A stretch of 64,000 bases of DNA from Leptolyngbya sp. PLA1 (GTDB taxonomy: Bacteria; Planctomycetota; Phycisphaerae; Phycisphaerales; UBA1924), in assembly GCA_021405315.1 (NCBI GenBank), contig QWIH01000018.1, positions 1 through 64,000 on the forward strand. The letters run 5' to 3'. The stretch's first letter is position 1; every line of letters starts with the position of its first letter. A program made the position numbers and the translations under genes. Positions 1-9,695 of this stretch are shown in pieces. The notes beneath the pieces were generated by a model. It was not told the origin of the DNA. It saw only the letters and a program-made list of their open reading frames with translations, and made no database searches.

Positions 1-2
1 GC

Positions 3-731
3 GTCGCCATCATGGTGAACGAGGAGGACCATCTCCGCATCCAGGTCATCCGCTCCGGGCTCTCGCTCTCGCAGGCTTGGCAGCAGGCCAACGAGATCGA
101 TGACCGGATGGAGGCCGGGCTCGCGTACGCGTTCTCGGAGCGTTTCGGGTACCTCACCTGCTGCCCGACGAACGTCGGCACCGGGCTCCGCATGAGCGCC
201 ATGCTGCACCTTCCCGCCCTCCGCCTCACCGGCGACATCGAGAAGGTCAAGCGTGCTGCGGGGGACATGAACCTCGCCGTCCGCGGGTTCTACGGCGAGG
301 GTTCGGACGCGGTGGGGGACCTCTTCCAGATTTCCAACCAGACCACGCTGGGCCGCTCAGAAACAGCCATCCTGGAATCGCTCGAGGCACAGATTCTCCC
401 CCGGGTCATCGAGTACGAGCGCCTCGCGCGACGGGAGTTGATGTCGAAGCGCCGCACGATGCTCGAGGATCACGTGTGGCGGGCTTTCGGGGTTCTCGCC
501 AATGCCCGCTTCATGACCACCGAAGAAGCCATGCAATCCCTGAGTCTGCTGAGGCTCGGGGCGCTGCTCGGCGTACTGCCCGCCTCGCCCGCGTTGGACA
601 TCAGGGCCATCAACCTGCTCCTGCTGCTGATTCAGCCCGCGCACCTCCAGCGGGCCGTGGGGCAGGAACTGGATCAGGAGCAGCGCCGGGTGGCGCGGGC
701 GACACTGCTCCGCGACCGCGTGCGGTGCTGA
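3..731 (+). CDS. mcsB: protein arginine kinase McsB, C-terminal part (5' end outside window)
   Basis: The reading frame is already open at base 3 (V-A-I before the first Met), so this is the 3' part of a longer gene cut by the window edge. The peptide MVNEEDHLRIQ is the conserved nucleotide-binding segment of ATP:guanido phosphotransferases of the McsB type, and IQPAHLQ near the C-terminus is another typical McsB segment. McsB phosphorylates arginines on proteins and, in Firmicutes, marks them for ClpCP degradation. About 240 residues of a roughly 350-residue family are present. The partner genes mcsA and clpC would lie upstream, outside the window. A ComF-like gene follows 27 bases later on the same strand. 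Confidence 0.85.
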   Translation, partial: VAIMVNEEDHLRIQVIRSGLSLSQAWQQANEIDDRMEAGLAYAFSERFGYLTCCPTNVGTGLRMSAMLHLPALRLTGDIEKVKRAAGDMNLAVRGFYGEGSDAVGDLFQISNQTTLGRSETAILESLEAQILPRVIEYERLARRELMSKRRTMLEDHVWRAFGVLANARFMTTEEAMQSLSLLRLGALLGVLPASPALDIRAINLLLLLIQPAHLQRAVGQELDQEQRRVARATLLRDRVRC

Positions 732-758
732 GGCGCCGCTCTCTGGTATTCTGCCCGC

Positions 759-1661
759 GTGCCCGCCCCCCCGAAGCCAACCCGGTTTCAGTGGCCGCCC
801 AAGCCCGGCGTGGACCTTGGCCCGCCGAGCGATCCGGAAGGGTGGAGGCACCACCAACCGAGGATGGAGCGCCCCGGTGCGCGGGGGGAGTCGCTCGACG
901 TTTCGCCAAAGCCGGAGCTGGGCGCGGTTCACGCGATCGAGACCGCGTGGTTGGGGCTCCGCCGCCCACCGTTGCACGTTCGCGCGGCGGAATGTGGCTG
1001 GTCGCCTGACGCGCCGTCCGCGTACTGCGCCCGCTGCGGCTCCACTGTGGGGGCGTATGAGACCGACGCGGCGGGCTGCACCGCCTGCCGCGGCGTGCCG
1101 CTGGCGTGGGACAGAGCGGTACGCCTGGGCGCCTATGAGGGGCTGCTTCGTGAACTGATCCACGAGTTGAAGTTCACGGCGTGGCGCCGCATCGGGCGCG
1201 ACCTTGGGACCCTGCTTGGCGAGTCGATTCGCGAGCAGGCACCGGCGATCGACGGCTCTCGCGTGGTCCTGGTTCCGGTGCCGACGACCTGGCTGAGGCG
1301 GATGACGCGGGGTGTGGACCACAGCCTGGAGATCTGCCGCGGGGTGGAGCGCGTGACCGGCTGGCGAGTCCAGAGGGTGCTGAGTCGCCGGCACGGAACC
1401 AGCCAGGTCGGGCTCACCGGGTCTCGGCGGCTTCGAAATGTGCGTGGTGCCTTCCGAGGGAACGGAATGCTGGCTGGGGCGGAACTCGTGGTAGTGGTTG
1501 ACGACGTGAGGACCACCGGGTCAACCCTAACAGAATGCTGCCTTGAAGTCAGAAAGTGCATTCCCAAGGCAGGAGAGGGGGTGATGGTGTGGGGGGCGAC
1601 CCTGGCGGTGACTGCAGGGGCGTCGGGGGAGGCGTTGCGGCTGGAGGTGGGCGGGATGTGA
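759..1661 (+). CDS. ComF-family phosphoribosyltransferase-like protein
   Basis: Starts at GTG 27 bases after mcsB. A cysteine pair cluster (YCARCG ... CTACRG, about residues 89-110) resembles the zinc ribbon of ComF proteins, and VVVVDDVRTTGSTLTE (about residues 246-261) is the PRPP-binding loop of type I phosphoribosyltransferases. A basic segment with R-R-H-G-T-x-x-Q-V-G-L-T, typical of ComF, precedes it. ComF proteins act in DNA uptake in some bacteria, but most copies have no demonstrated substrate. The first 60 or so residues are low-complexity and the true start could be the internal ATG near 864. Confidence 0.8.
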   Translation: MPAPPKPTRFQWPPKPGVDLGPPSDPEGWRHHQPRMERPGARGESLDVSPKPELGAVHAIETAWLGLRRPPLHVRAAECGWSPDAPSAYCARCGSTVGAYETDAAGCTACRGVPLAWDRAVRLGAYEGLLRELIHELKFTAWRRIGRDLGTLLGESIREQAPAIDGSRVVLVPVPTTWLRRMTRGVDHSLEICRGVERVTGWRVQRVLSRRHGTSQVGLTGSRRLRNVRGAFRGNGMLAGAELVVVVDDVRTTGSTLTECCLEVRKCIPKAGEGVMVWGATLAVTAGASGEALRLEVGGM

Positions 1662-1741
1662 GGAGTTGGTGAATAGATGGCGCAAGAGCGGGGGAGGTTG
1701 AGGGTTGAGGGCAAAAGTGGGAAGAGAATGGGCGGACTTGC

Positions 1742-1771
1742 TTGACTGGGGGGATGGGGGGTGACTATTCT
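1742..1771 (+). promoter_or_regulatory. candidate rrn promoter
   Basis: TTGACT (1742-1747) and TATTCT (1766-1771) are separated by 18 bases of almost pure G. The site lies about 460 bases before the 16S gene in a stretch without a coding gene, and the sequence ATCTTTGAAAAGTGAACAG near 1835-1853 downstream resembles rRNA leader antitermination regions. Assigned by eye to a sigma-70-like consensus. Confidence 0.55.
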
Positions 1772-2234
1772 CCCGCCCTGCCGTTCGAGTCGGCACCGCC
1801 GGGTGAAACCGGAGGGTGTCCTACCGGCGGCCAGATCTTTGAAAAGTGAACAGTTGGGTGCCGCACAGGAATGTGCCCAATGCAGCATCGGTTGCACACC
1901 GAAACCCGTCGATCCGGGGGTTGCGTTGGGGATCCAAACAAACTCGCCGCCAGGCCGTACAACCAGGCAGGCGGGGATCGGCCTTGAGGGTCACAGCTCA
2001 GGGCGGACATTCTTGGTGCAACTCGACGGGCCCCTCCACGGGAACGTCGAGCAAGAAGAATGAGCCAACCCAACCGTCGGTGTAGCCACCGACGGCGGCG
2101 TCGAGATCTCGCAAGGGGTGCTCGGCGTCGAAGACCACCCCGGAGCGCGGGCCGAAAGGCCGAGCGGACGGGGCAACATGGTCAATACTTCTTTGATGAA
2201 CTTCCGGGGCGCAAGCTCCGGGTCACAGGAAAAT
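1772..2234 (+). other. long 16S rRNA leader with strong hairpins
   Basis: This 463-base stretch holds no convincing gene. It has a leader-like TTTGAAAAGTGAACAG segment, a long paired region in which CATTCTTG ... CTCGAC (from about 2008) faces GTCGAG-CAAGAAGAATG (to about 2062), and a perfect 9-bp hairpin CCGTCGGTG-TAGC-CACCGACGG at 2074-2095. It probably serves antitermination and processing of the pre-16S transcript. No tRNA gene was found in it. The part 1662-1741, between the ComF-like gene and the promoter, shows nothing recognisable. Confidence 0.5.
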
Positions 2235-3721
<1,487 letters not shown>

Positions 3722-3867
3722 GATTTCCTTAGACCGGCATGGAGCAGACACAACCGTCCGCTCCGACGGAGAAATCCGTCACCGGCTAGTCAACGCATTC
3801 CCGTCCGCCTCGCGGCGGATATCGCGGTGGTAACACCGCCTGAAGCGGCCCCAACTGTTTGCCTTTC

Positions 3868-3908
3868 ACCACACCGCCCACGCCTGCGCGCGTGGGTTGT
3901 GTGTTTTT
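3868..3908 (+). terminator. intrinsic terminator after 16S rRNA
   Basis: CCCACGC (3877-3883) pairs with GCGTGGG (3890-3896) around a 6-base loop; ACAC/GTGT extends the stem below a small internal mismatch, and TTTTT (3904-3908) follows. This ends the rRNA transcript before any 23S gene, so the 16S unit is a single-gene transcript. The other bases between 3733 and 3867 hold only a small GACGG/CCGTC hairpin. Confidence 0.75.
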
Positions 3909-3932
3909 GGACGACGCTCCTGTGGAAATCCC

Positions 3933-3962
3933 TTGACGCCCCCCCCCCCTCCGATTTACATT
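3933..3962 (+). promoter_or_regulatory. promoter with an 11-nt C tract in its spacer
   Basis: TTGACG (3933-3938) and TACATT (3957-3962) are 18 bases apart, and the first 11 spacer bases (3939-3949) are all C. It drives the surface protein gene starting at 3993. Changes in tract length would alter the -35/-10 distance, the classical layout of a phase-variable promoter. TTTACA at 3955 with a 16-base spacer is an alternative -10. Confidence 0.6.
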
Positions 3963-3992
3963 GTCAGGGTGGGTATGACCTGAGGGCTGGCC

Positions 3993-5117
3993 ATGCGTTG
4001 CTGTCCGAGTTTCACAATGCTGCTCTCGCTTGCCGTGGGGTCGGCCGCTTGTGCCCAGGTGCCGGGGATCTTCGGCATCGGCGACCTCCCGGGCGGCGGG
4101 TACTCCTCGAGCGTGACCAGGCTCTCGGGCGATGGGCGATTCGCGGTCGGACGATCCACGGGTACGGCGGGGGCCGAGGCTGTTCGATGGAGTTTGGGTG
4201 GTGGCCTGTCGGGGCTGGGTGATATTCCCGGCGGGGCCTTCAGTTCCCAGGCGTATGACTCGAGTTTCGATGGGCAGGTGATTGTCGGCACGGGGCAGAC
4301 AGCCGCGGGCGGCGATGCTGTTTCGAGGGCTGTCTTGTGGGATGGAGCAGCGGCCCCGCAGGACCTGGGCACGCTGCGGGGCACGCTCGGCTGGAGTGCC
4401 GCCCGAGGCGTGTCGGCAAACGGCCAGGTCGTTGTTGGCTCCGCAGAGAACCCCGCGAGGTTCGAGGAAGCATTTCGATGGACTCGGGAGCGCGGGATGG
4501 AAGGGCTCGGGATTCTTCCCGGGGCCTCGTCGAGCGTGGCGGAGGGTGTGTCAGGAGACGGTTCCGTCGTCGTTGGATTGAGCAGCAACCGTGGGTTTCG
4601 ATGGACGGCGGAGACGGGGATGCAGTTGATCACGCCTCAGGCGAACGCGTCGTTCGTTCGGGCGGCGCGTGCGGTGTCGCCCGACGGTCTCTCCATCGTC
4701 GGCTACTCCGATCTCTCGACGATTCCGGGCGGGCGTGAGGCGTTTCTGTCAACACCCGCCGGGACGATCGGCCTCGGATGGTTGCCCTACGGCGGCACGG
4801 CGCCGTTCAGCGAGGCACTCGGCGTGAGCGGTGATGGGCGATTCGTGGTCGGGTACAGCAGCAACATTGCGTTCATCTGGGATGCCTCCCACGGGATGAG
4901 GCGCCTCTCGGACGCGCTGCTGGCGGATCACGGGCTGAGCACCTCCGGCTGGTCTCTCGGGCGTGCGACGAGCATCTCGGCGGACGGGATGGTGATCTCC
5001 GGCAACGGGCTTGACCCGCAGGGAAGGCAGACGGGCTGGGTGGTGGTGCTCCCCGCACCCGGAGCGGCGGGCCTGCTGCTCGCGGGGCTTTCGATTTCGG
5101 CACGCCGCCGCAGGTGA
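3993..5117 (+). CDS. exported HAF-repeat (propeller-type) surface protein with C-terminal sorting motif
   Basis: 374 residues. An N-terminal hydrophobic signal sequence ending in Cys-Ala-Gln is followed by about seven repeats of the form GLGDIPGG-(x)n-SGDG-x-VVVG-(x)n-AFRW, the pattern of extracellular HAF-repeat proteins, probably folding as a beta propeller. The C-terminus, LPAPGAAGLLLAGL followed by SARRRR, is a PEP-CTERM-like signal of the VPAPG type common in Phycisphaerae: Pro motif, membrane helix, Arg cluster. The protein is therefore probably delivered to the envelope or processed by an exosortase-like enzyme. Binding partner unknown. It has its own promoter with the C tract, so expression may switch. 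A signal peptidase gene follows 21 bases downstream. Confidence 0.75.
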   Translation: MRCCPSFTMLLSLAVGSAACAQVPGIFGIGDLPGGGYSSSVTRLSGDGRFAVGRSTGTAGAEAVRWSLGGGLSGLGDIPGGAFSSQAYDSSFDGQVIVGTGQTAAGGDAVSRAVLWDGAAAPQDLGTLRGTLGWSAARGVSANGQVVVGSAENPARFEEAFRWTRERGMEGLGILPGASSSVAEGVSGDGSVVVGLSSNRGFRWTAETGMQLITPQANASFVRAARAVSPDGLSIVGYSDLSTIPGGREAFLSTPAGTIGLGWLPYGGTAPFSEALGVSGDGRFVVGYSSNIAFIWDASHGMRRLSDALLADHGLSTSGWSLGRATSISADGMVISGNGLDPQGRQTGWVVVLPAPGAAGLLLAGLSISARRRR

Positions 5118-5138
5118 GGGCCGCTACCCTGCCCTCCG

Positions 5139-6803
5139 ATGACCAAGCCCAAGAAGGCCCACAAGACCAACGTCAAGGAAACGATCACGTCGGTGGTCAT
5201 CGCGTTCACGATGGCGTTTGTCTTCCGTGGCTTCGTCATTGAGGCGTTCCTCATCCCGACGGGTTCCATGGCACCGACGCTCAACGGTGCGCACATGCGG
5301 TTTGCCTCGGGGCAGACGGGGTATCAGTGGTCGACGGACACCTGGTACAAGGACCGGCGCTCGGATGCCCCCTACCCCCTGCAGGACGCCGCGGCGGCAA
5401 AGGCCGCGGGCGGGATGAGGCACCCCGTGCTGGTGCACGATCCCATGTCCGGCGCTCCGATCGAGGAGCGCAGCATCCCGACGAGCTGGGGCGACCGCAT
5501 CTTCGTGATGAAGTACCTCGCCGACGTCTACGACCCGCAGCGGTTCGACGTCGTCGTCTTCAAGAACCCATACGACCCATCGATGAACTTCATCAAGCGG
5601 CTGATCGGCCTGCCCGGGGAGATGGTCGCGCTCGTCGACGGGGACGTCTTTGTCAGGCGGGCCAAACCCGACGATCCGCAGGGTGTGAACACCTGGACGC
5701 TTCCGGGCTGGACGGTGGCGCGGAAGCCGGAACGGGCCCAGCGCGCCATGTGGCAGGACATCTTCGCCAGCGACTACGCCCCGCTCGACCCCGTCCGTGG
5801 GAACCGCCGGTGGTTCGAGTCGCCCTGGAAGGCCGACGACGCCACTTCCGGAAAGTGGGAGATCGAGGACAAGCGGTTCTACTCCTACACGGGCGGCGCC
5901 GACACCTCGCTCACCTGGGACACGAGCGTCCGGCCCATCGACGACCGCTACGCGTACAACGAGACGCCCGGCCTGATGTCCAACAGCCTCAGCTATCCCG
6001 TGAGCGACGTGCGCGTCCGTGCCGGTGTTCAGCCCGCGGCGGACGGGCTGGGCGTGAGCGCGGTGCTGCGCACACGCGGCCACGAGTTCCGGGCGGACGT
6101 CTCCGGCCAGGCGGTCACCCTCCGCATGAAGCCGCTGGACGGGGGAGAGTGGACCGCGCTCGGAGAGGGGAGGCTGCCCGGGGCCCTTCGCCCGGGGCAT
6201 GTCACGAATCTCGACTTCTGGTTCGTCGACCAGTCGATCGTCGTGTACTGCGAGGATGAAGAGGTCGCCCGCGGGCTCTACTCGTGGACTCCGGACGAGC
6301 GGCTTCGCTGGACGGTGAAGTTCGGAGCCGAGGAGGCGCTGCAGAACGGCGATGACTCGCTGATCAACCTCGCGTCCAGGGGCACCACGGTGAGCCGCTA
6401 CCCGACGCCCCGGGTGTCCCTCGAGTTCACGGGTGGAGCGGTCACGCTTCACCGGCTGACGCTTTCCCGCGATATCTACTACCAGCCGGCGCGGTACTCC
6501 CAGGGGAACACGTGGGGACTGCCTCACTCGCGCGCGGGGCGGCCGGCCGCCGCCACCCACCCCGCCCAGCCGGCCAACCTCACGGGCGAGGAGTATTTCG
6601 TGTGCGGGGACAACAGCCCGGCGAGCCTGGACGCACGGCTGTGGGACCAGCCTCACCCCTGGGTCGCGGAGATCGACGACCACACCGGGGTGGTGCACCA
6701 CGACCTCATGATCGGCAAGGCGTTCTTCGTCTACTTCCCGTCGCCGCACAAGAGGCGTTCTCTGCCCATCCCGGACTTCGGGCACATGCGGTTCATCTGG
6801 TGA
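5139..6803 (+). CDS. lepB: signal peptidase I, enlarged
   Basis: A membrane helix at residues 17-38 is followed by IPTGSMAPTL, where Ser43 is the catalytic nucleophile. MNFIKRLIGLPGE carries the catalytic Lys153, and GDNSPASLDARLW near residue 490 is conserved box E, so all key residues of type I signal peptidases are present. It removes signal peptides of exported proteins at the outer face of the inner membrane. At 554 residues it is far longer than E. coli LepB (324): roughly 300 residues lie between boxes D and E and hold a beta-rich, LamG-like segment. Another 60 or so extra residues lie between box B and the Lys region. It follows the surface protein gene by 21 bases and may be co-transcribed. 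Confidence 0.9.
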   Translation: MTKPKKAHKTNVKETITSVVIAFTMAFVFRGFVIEAFLIPTGSMAPTLNGAHMRFASGQTGYQWSTDTWYKDRRSDAPYPLQDAAAAKAAGGMRHPVLVHDPMSGAPIEERSIPTSWGDRIFVMKYLADVYDPQRFDVVVFKNPYDPSMNFIKRLIGLPGEMVALVDGDVFVRRAKPDDPQGVNTWTLPGWTVARKPERAQRAMWQDIFASDYAPLDPVRGNRRWFESPWKADDATSGKWEIEDKRFYSYTGGADTSLTWDTSVRPIDDRYAYNETPGLMSNSLSYPVSDVRVRAGVQPAADGLGVSAVLRTRGHEFRADVSGQAVTLRMKPLDGGEWTALGEGRLPGALRPGHVTNLDFWFVDQSIVVYCEDEEVARGLYSWTPDERLRWTVKFGAEEALQNGDDSLINLASRGTTVSRYPTPRVSLEFTGGAVTLHRLTLSRDIYYQPARYSQGNTWGLPHSRAGRPAAATHPAQPANLTGEEYFVCGDNSPASLDARLWDQPHPWVAEIDDHTGVVHHDLMIGKAFFVYFPSPHKRRSLPIPDFGHMRFIW

Positions 6804-6830
6804 CCGCACGGGCCGTGCACGCGGACCCGC

Positions 6831-7526
6831 TCACGCACCCAGCCACCGCTCCAGCGAGGCGAGCATGGCGGCCCACACGTCTTCGGGACCGGCGGCGGCG
6901 TTGATGACGGAGTGGCGAGACGGCTCCTTCGCGGCCAGCGCCAGGTAGCCCTCGCGCACGCGGCGTTGGAACTCTCGCCCGCGGTCCTCGATGCGATCGG
7001 AAAAGAGCGAGCCGCTGCCCGGATCGTGCTTGCGGCCCTTGGCCGGGGCGAGGCCGGCGCGGCGTGCCGCGGCGTGCTCGTCGATGTCGAAAACCAGCAC
7101 CAGGTCCGGGAGCGTGCGCCCGCAGGCCACATGCGCCACGGCGTGGATGTCGGCGTGCGGCACGCCCCCCGCGGCTCCCTGGTACGCGTACGTCGAGCTC
7201 ACAAACCGGTCGGCGAAGACGATCTGCCCGGAGGCGAGCGCCGGGCGGATGCGCTCCTCCACAAGTTGGGCCCGGCTGGCCATGTAGAGCAGCATCTCGC
7301 ACCGGAGGGTCATCCCGGCGTTGTCCTTGCTGAGCAGGACCTGCCTCACCTGCTCGCCGACGGTCGTCCCGCCCGGCTCGCGGACCTCGCAGACGGGGAG
7401 CGAGAGCTGCTGGCAGAGGGCGACGAGCCGCCGGAGCTGGGTGGACTTTCCGGAGCCGTCCGGGCCCTCGAAGGCGACGAACCGGCCCTTGAGCTTCGGG
7501 AGGAAAGATGCGGGATCGGTGGGCAC
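6831..7526 (-). CDS. tmk: thymidylate kinase
   Basis: 231 residues. The P-loop FEGPDGSGKSTQ lies at residues 18-29, the dTMP-binding segment REPGGT near 50, the DRFVSSTYAYQG motif near 107-118, and a LID region near 150 follows. It phosphorylates dTMP to dTDP in DNA precursor synthesis. Length is slightly above the usual 205-215. It is the last gene of a minus-strand run and converges with lepB. Confidence 0.95.
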   Translation of the reverse strand: MPTDPASFLPKLKGRFVAFEGPDGSGKSTQLRRLVALCQQLSLPVCEVREPGGTTVGEQVRQVLLSKDNAGMTLRCEMLLYMASRAQLVEERIRPALASGQIVFADRFVSSTYAYQGAAGGVPHADIHAVAHVACGRTLPDLVLVFDIDEHAAARRAGLAPAKGRKHDPGSGSLFSDRIEDRGREFQRRVREGYLALAAKEPSRHSVINAAAGPEDVWAAMLASLERWLGA

Positions 7527-7550
7527 GGGGCGAGTGTAGTTCGGGGTGGG

Positions 7551-8615
7551 CTAACGGCTCGGCCTGAGGTCCTCAAGTGTCAGCACGCGATAGGAGCCCT
7601 CGCCGTCGCCGTGGACGGAGGCGATGGCACGCAGGATGCCGGTGGGGTCTTCATCGAGGAACTGGATCGTCTTGATGACGGCGGGCCTCTGTCCGGTGAA
7701 GCTGTTGACCGGGTTGAGCGCGTCGAGGCTCGCGAGGATCGAGTCCTTCCCGCTGCTCCACTCCGAAGCGCCGGTGCGCCGGATGCTGCATGTCAGCAGA
7801 AACACGAGATCGGGTCCCTGGTTGAGCCCGGCGGACAGGCCGATGAGCGGCGCGGAGCCGCCCTTGGGCTGCACCCGATCCAGCCATTGGGAGAGACGGA
7901 GCTTGTGTGCGGCGGTGGCGTCGAGATAGGACTCGCCCGCCGGAAAGCGTTCGATCTCCGGGGCGGTGCTCCGCCCGTTCACGACGGGGGGGCGGCGGAA
8001 GACGATGACCTGAAAGGCCTGGCCCGCGCCGAGCCGACCAACGCTTCGCAGCAGTTCGTCCTTCACGAAGGGGAACGACGGGACCATCGCCGCCGACCCG
8101 TCCATGACGTACACGATGCGCGTTGCCCGCGCGACCTCCATGCCCGCGAAGGACGCGACCAACTCACGGGGCTTCTCGGGCGATGGTGGGGGAGGGGGCG
8201 GGGGAGTCTCCGCACGCATGGACGTCGGCGTCGCGGTGCGTCCATCGAACGAGGGGGGAGCCGCGCGCGGCGCCTCGGCCTTGATCAACAGCGGAGCGGA
8301 GGTCGCCGGTGGTGGCGACGCAGCGGGCTTCGGAGCCGGGCGCGGCGCGGGCGGCTCCGCTGTAGGAGGCACGGGTGTGGGCTGCGCTGTCGGACGGGCA
8401 GGGGCGTCCCGGGTCGGCACCGGCGCGAGCGAGATGGTCGTCAGCGATTCTTCGCCAAGGCGGTCGGGTCGGCGTGGCGCGAGGATCGTCACGCGGGCCA
8501 GCCCGTACAGCAGTCCGGCGTGCACCGCGATGGACAGGGCGATCGCGACACCACGGCTGGTGCGTGGGATGAGGCGGCGGGCGGGTCTGCGGGCTGGTCT
8601 GCGGGCTGCGGACAC
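7551..8615 (-). CDS. membrane-anchored von Willebrand-type protein with proline-rich linker
   Basis: GTG start with an AGGAG site 7-8 bases upstream. The protein has a basic N-terminus, one membrane helix at about residues 22-44, a Pro/Ala-rich linker to about residue 165, then a C-terminal region beginning RIVYVMDGSAAMVPSFPFVKDEL. This resembles the start of vWA domains of planctomycete exported proteins, with D-G-S-A-A-M in place of a strict DxSxS metal site. It probably sits in the envelope as a protein-interaction module. Function unknown. tmk follows 24 bases downstream and a DoxX-like gene precedes it by 71 bases. Confidence 0.6.
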   Translation of the reverse strand: MSAARRPARRPARRLIPRTSRGVAIALSIAVHAGLLYGLARVTILAPRRPDRLGEESLTTISLAPVPTRDAPARPTAQPTPVPPTAEPPAPRPAPKPAASPPPATSAPLLIKAEAPRAAPPSFDGRTATPTSMRAETPPPPPPPSPEKPRELVASFAGMEVARATRIVYVMDGSAAMVPSFPFVKDELLRSVGRLGAGQAFQVIVFRRPPVVNGRSTAPEIERFPAGESYLDATAAHKLRLSQWLDRVQPKGGSAPLIGLSAGLNQGPDLVFLLTCSIRRTGASEWSSGKDSILASLDALNPVNSFTGQRPAVIKTIQFLDEDPTGILRAIASVHGDGEGSYRVLTLEDLRPSR

Positions 8616-8686
8616 GAACGGCTCCTGCCGACTGGGATAGCGCCTCCCAGGTCATCCTACTCCGGGCGGCGAGGCGCGGTTCGTGG

Positions 8687-9583
8687 TCAGGGCGCGGGCT
8701 TTGGAGCCGCGGGCTTCGGAGGAGGAGGCGCTTTCCCGAAGAGCAGGCCATCCAGAGACAGGCAGCCGGGCCCGAGCAGCAGCACGGCGAGCGACCCGGC
8801 GAGGAGTGTGATCTGCCAGAGCAGCATCATGTACGAGCCGCCATCCTCGCCCAGGCCTCCGAACGCGGAGTGATCCGGGAGCACGAACAGCCACGTCTTG
8901 CCGGATTGGACCGCGGGGCCGATCTCTGTGAGCCAGATGGCGCCGGCCATCACGACGGCGATCGAAAAGGCTCCGAGCCTCGTCAGAAACCCGGCCAGAA
9001 GCGAGAAGCCGCCCACGACCTCTGCGAGTGTGACCGCCCACGCCAAATAGACGGGCCATGAACCCCGGGCCGCAGCGGGTGGCCAGAGCGGCATGCCGGG
9101 CTTCCCATCGGAGTTCGCAGCGGGGTTGGCCGCCGCGTGCAGGCCGAGGGCGAGCTCGTAGAGGCGTTTGACCTTGACTGGCTGGGGGAACTCGTCGGGC
9201 GAATGAGCGGGTGCCGCGCCCTGTCCCGCGAGGGCGACGAGCGGGGTGATTGAGAGGGGACTGTCCGTGCCCGCGTCGGCGCTCGGACTGCCACCGGAGG
9301 GAAGTGGTTCCTTGGGCGTGGGCCGGTTGGAGGGGTCGGGCGAGGGCTCCGGCGCGACTCTCTTGGGCGCTTGTGTCTCGGCCTTGGCCGGGGCTCCGCC
9401 CGCATCCCTGCCGCCCGTTGAACCAAGGACGGCGTTCACGCCCATGTTCGCGAGGAGCGCGGCACGTTCACCCTGGACCTCTGTGTCGGCGTAGATCTTG
9501 CCGAAACCAGCCCAGAGAAAGGTCGTCCCAAGTGAGAGGCGGAGGAGGAACGGGGCGAATCGCTGTCCGAAGGTGGCTGCCAT
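8687..9583 (-). CDS. DoxX-like integral membrane protein
   Basis: 298 residues. A first helix with FLLRLSLGTTFLWAGFGKIY (residues 12-31) is the typical DoxX N-terminus. A low-complexity Pro/Ala/Ser-rich loop (about 55-130) follows, then three further membrane segments containing LAEVVGGFSLLAGFLTRLGA and LLWQITLLAGSLAVLLLG, and a Pro-rich tail. DoxX proteins take part in redox and thiol homeostasis in some bacteria. The role here is unknown and the long central insert is unusual. Confidence 0.7.
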   Translation of the reverse strand: MAATFGQRFAPFLLRLSLGTTFLWAGFGKIYADTEVQGERAALLANMGVNAVLGSTGGRDAGGAPAKAETQAPKRVAPEPSPDPSNRPTPKEPLPSGGSPSADAGTDSPLSITPLVALAGQGAAPAHSPDEFPQPVKVKRLYELALGLHAAANPAANSDGKPGMPLWPPAAARGSWPVYLAWAVTLAEVVGGFSLLAGFLTRLGAFSIAVVMAGAIWLTEIGPAVQSGKTWLFVLPDHSAFGGLGEDGGSYMMLLWQITLLAGSLAVLLLGPGCLSLDGLLFGKAPPPPKPAAPKPAP

Positions 9584-9695
9584 GGGAGGTTCTTGGGAAG
9601 GGGAGAGGGCGCGGTTTTACCCTTGGATCGCCACGACTTATCGGCCCGTGAGGGCGCGGCGCGTGAGCGATTGGGCGGTCTCGGGCGGGGTGTGC

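Noticed and set aside
5124..6809. 561-residue open frame on minus
   Set aside because: Antisense of lepB; no motifs, while lepB has complete catalytic boxes.
8160..8600. Possible repeat region in the Pro-rich protein
   Set aside because: Low-complexity Pro/Ala coding sequence without a regular DNA repeat unit.
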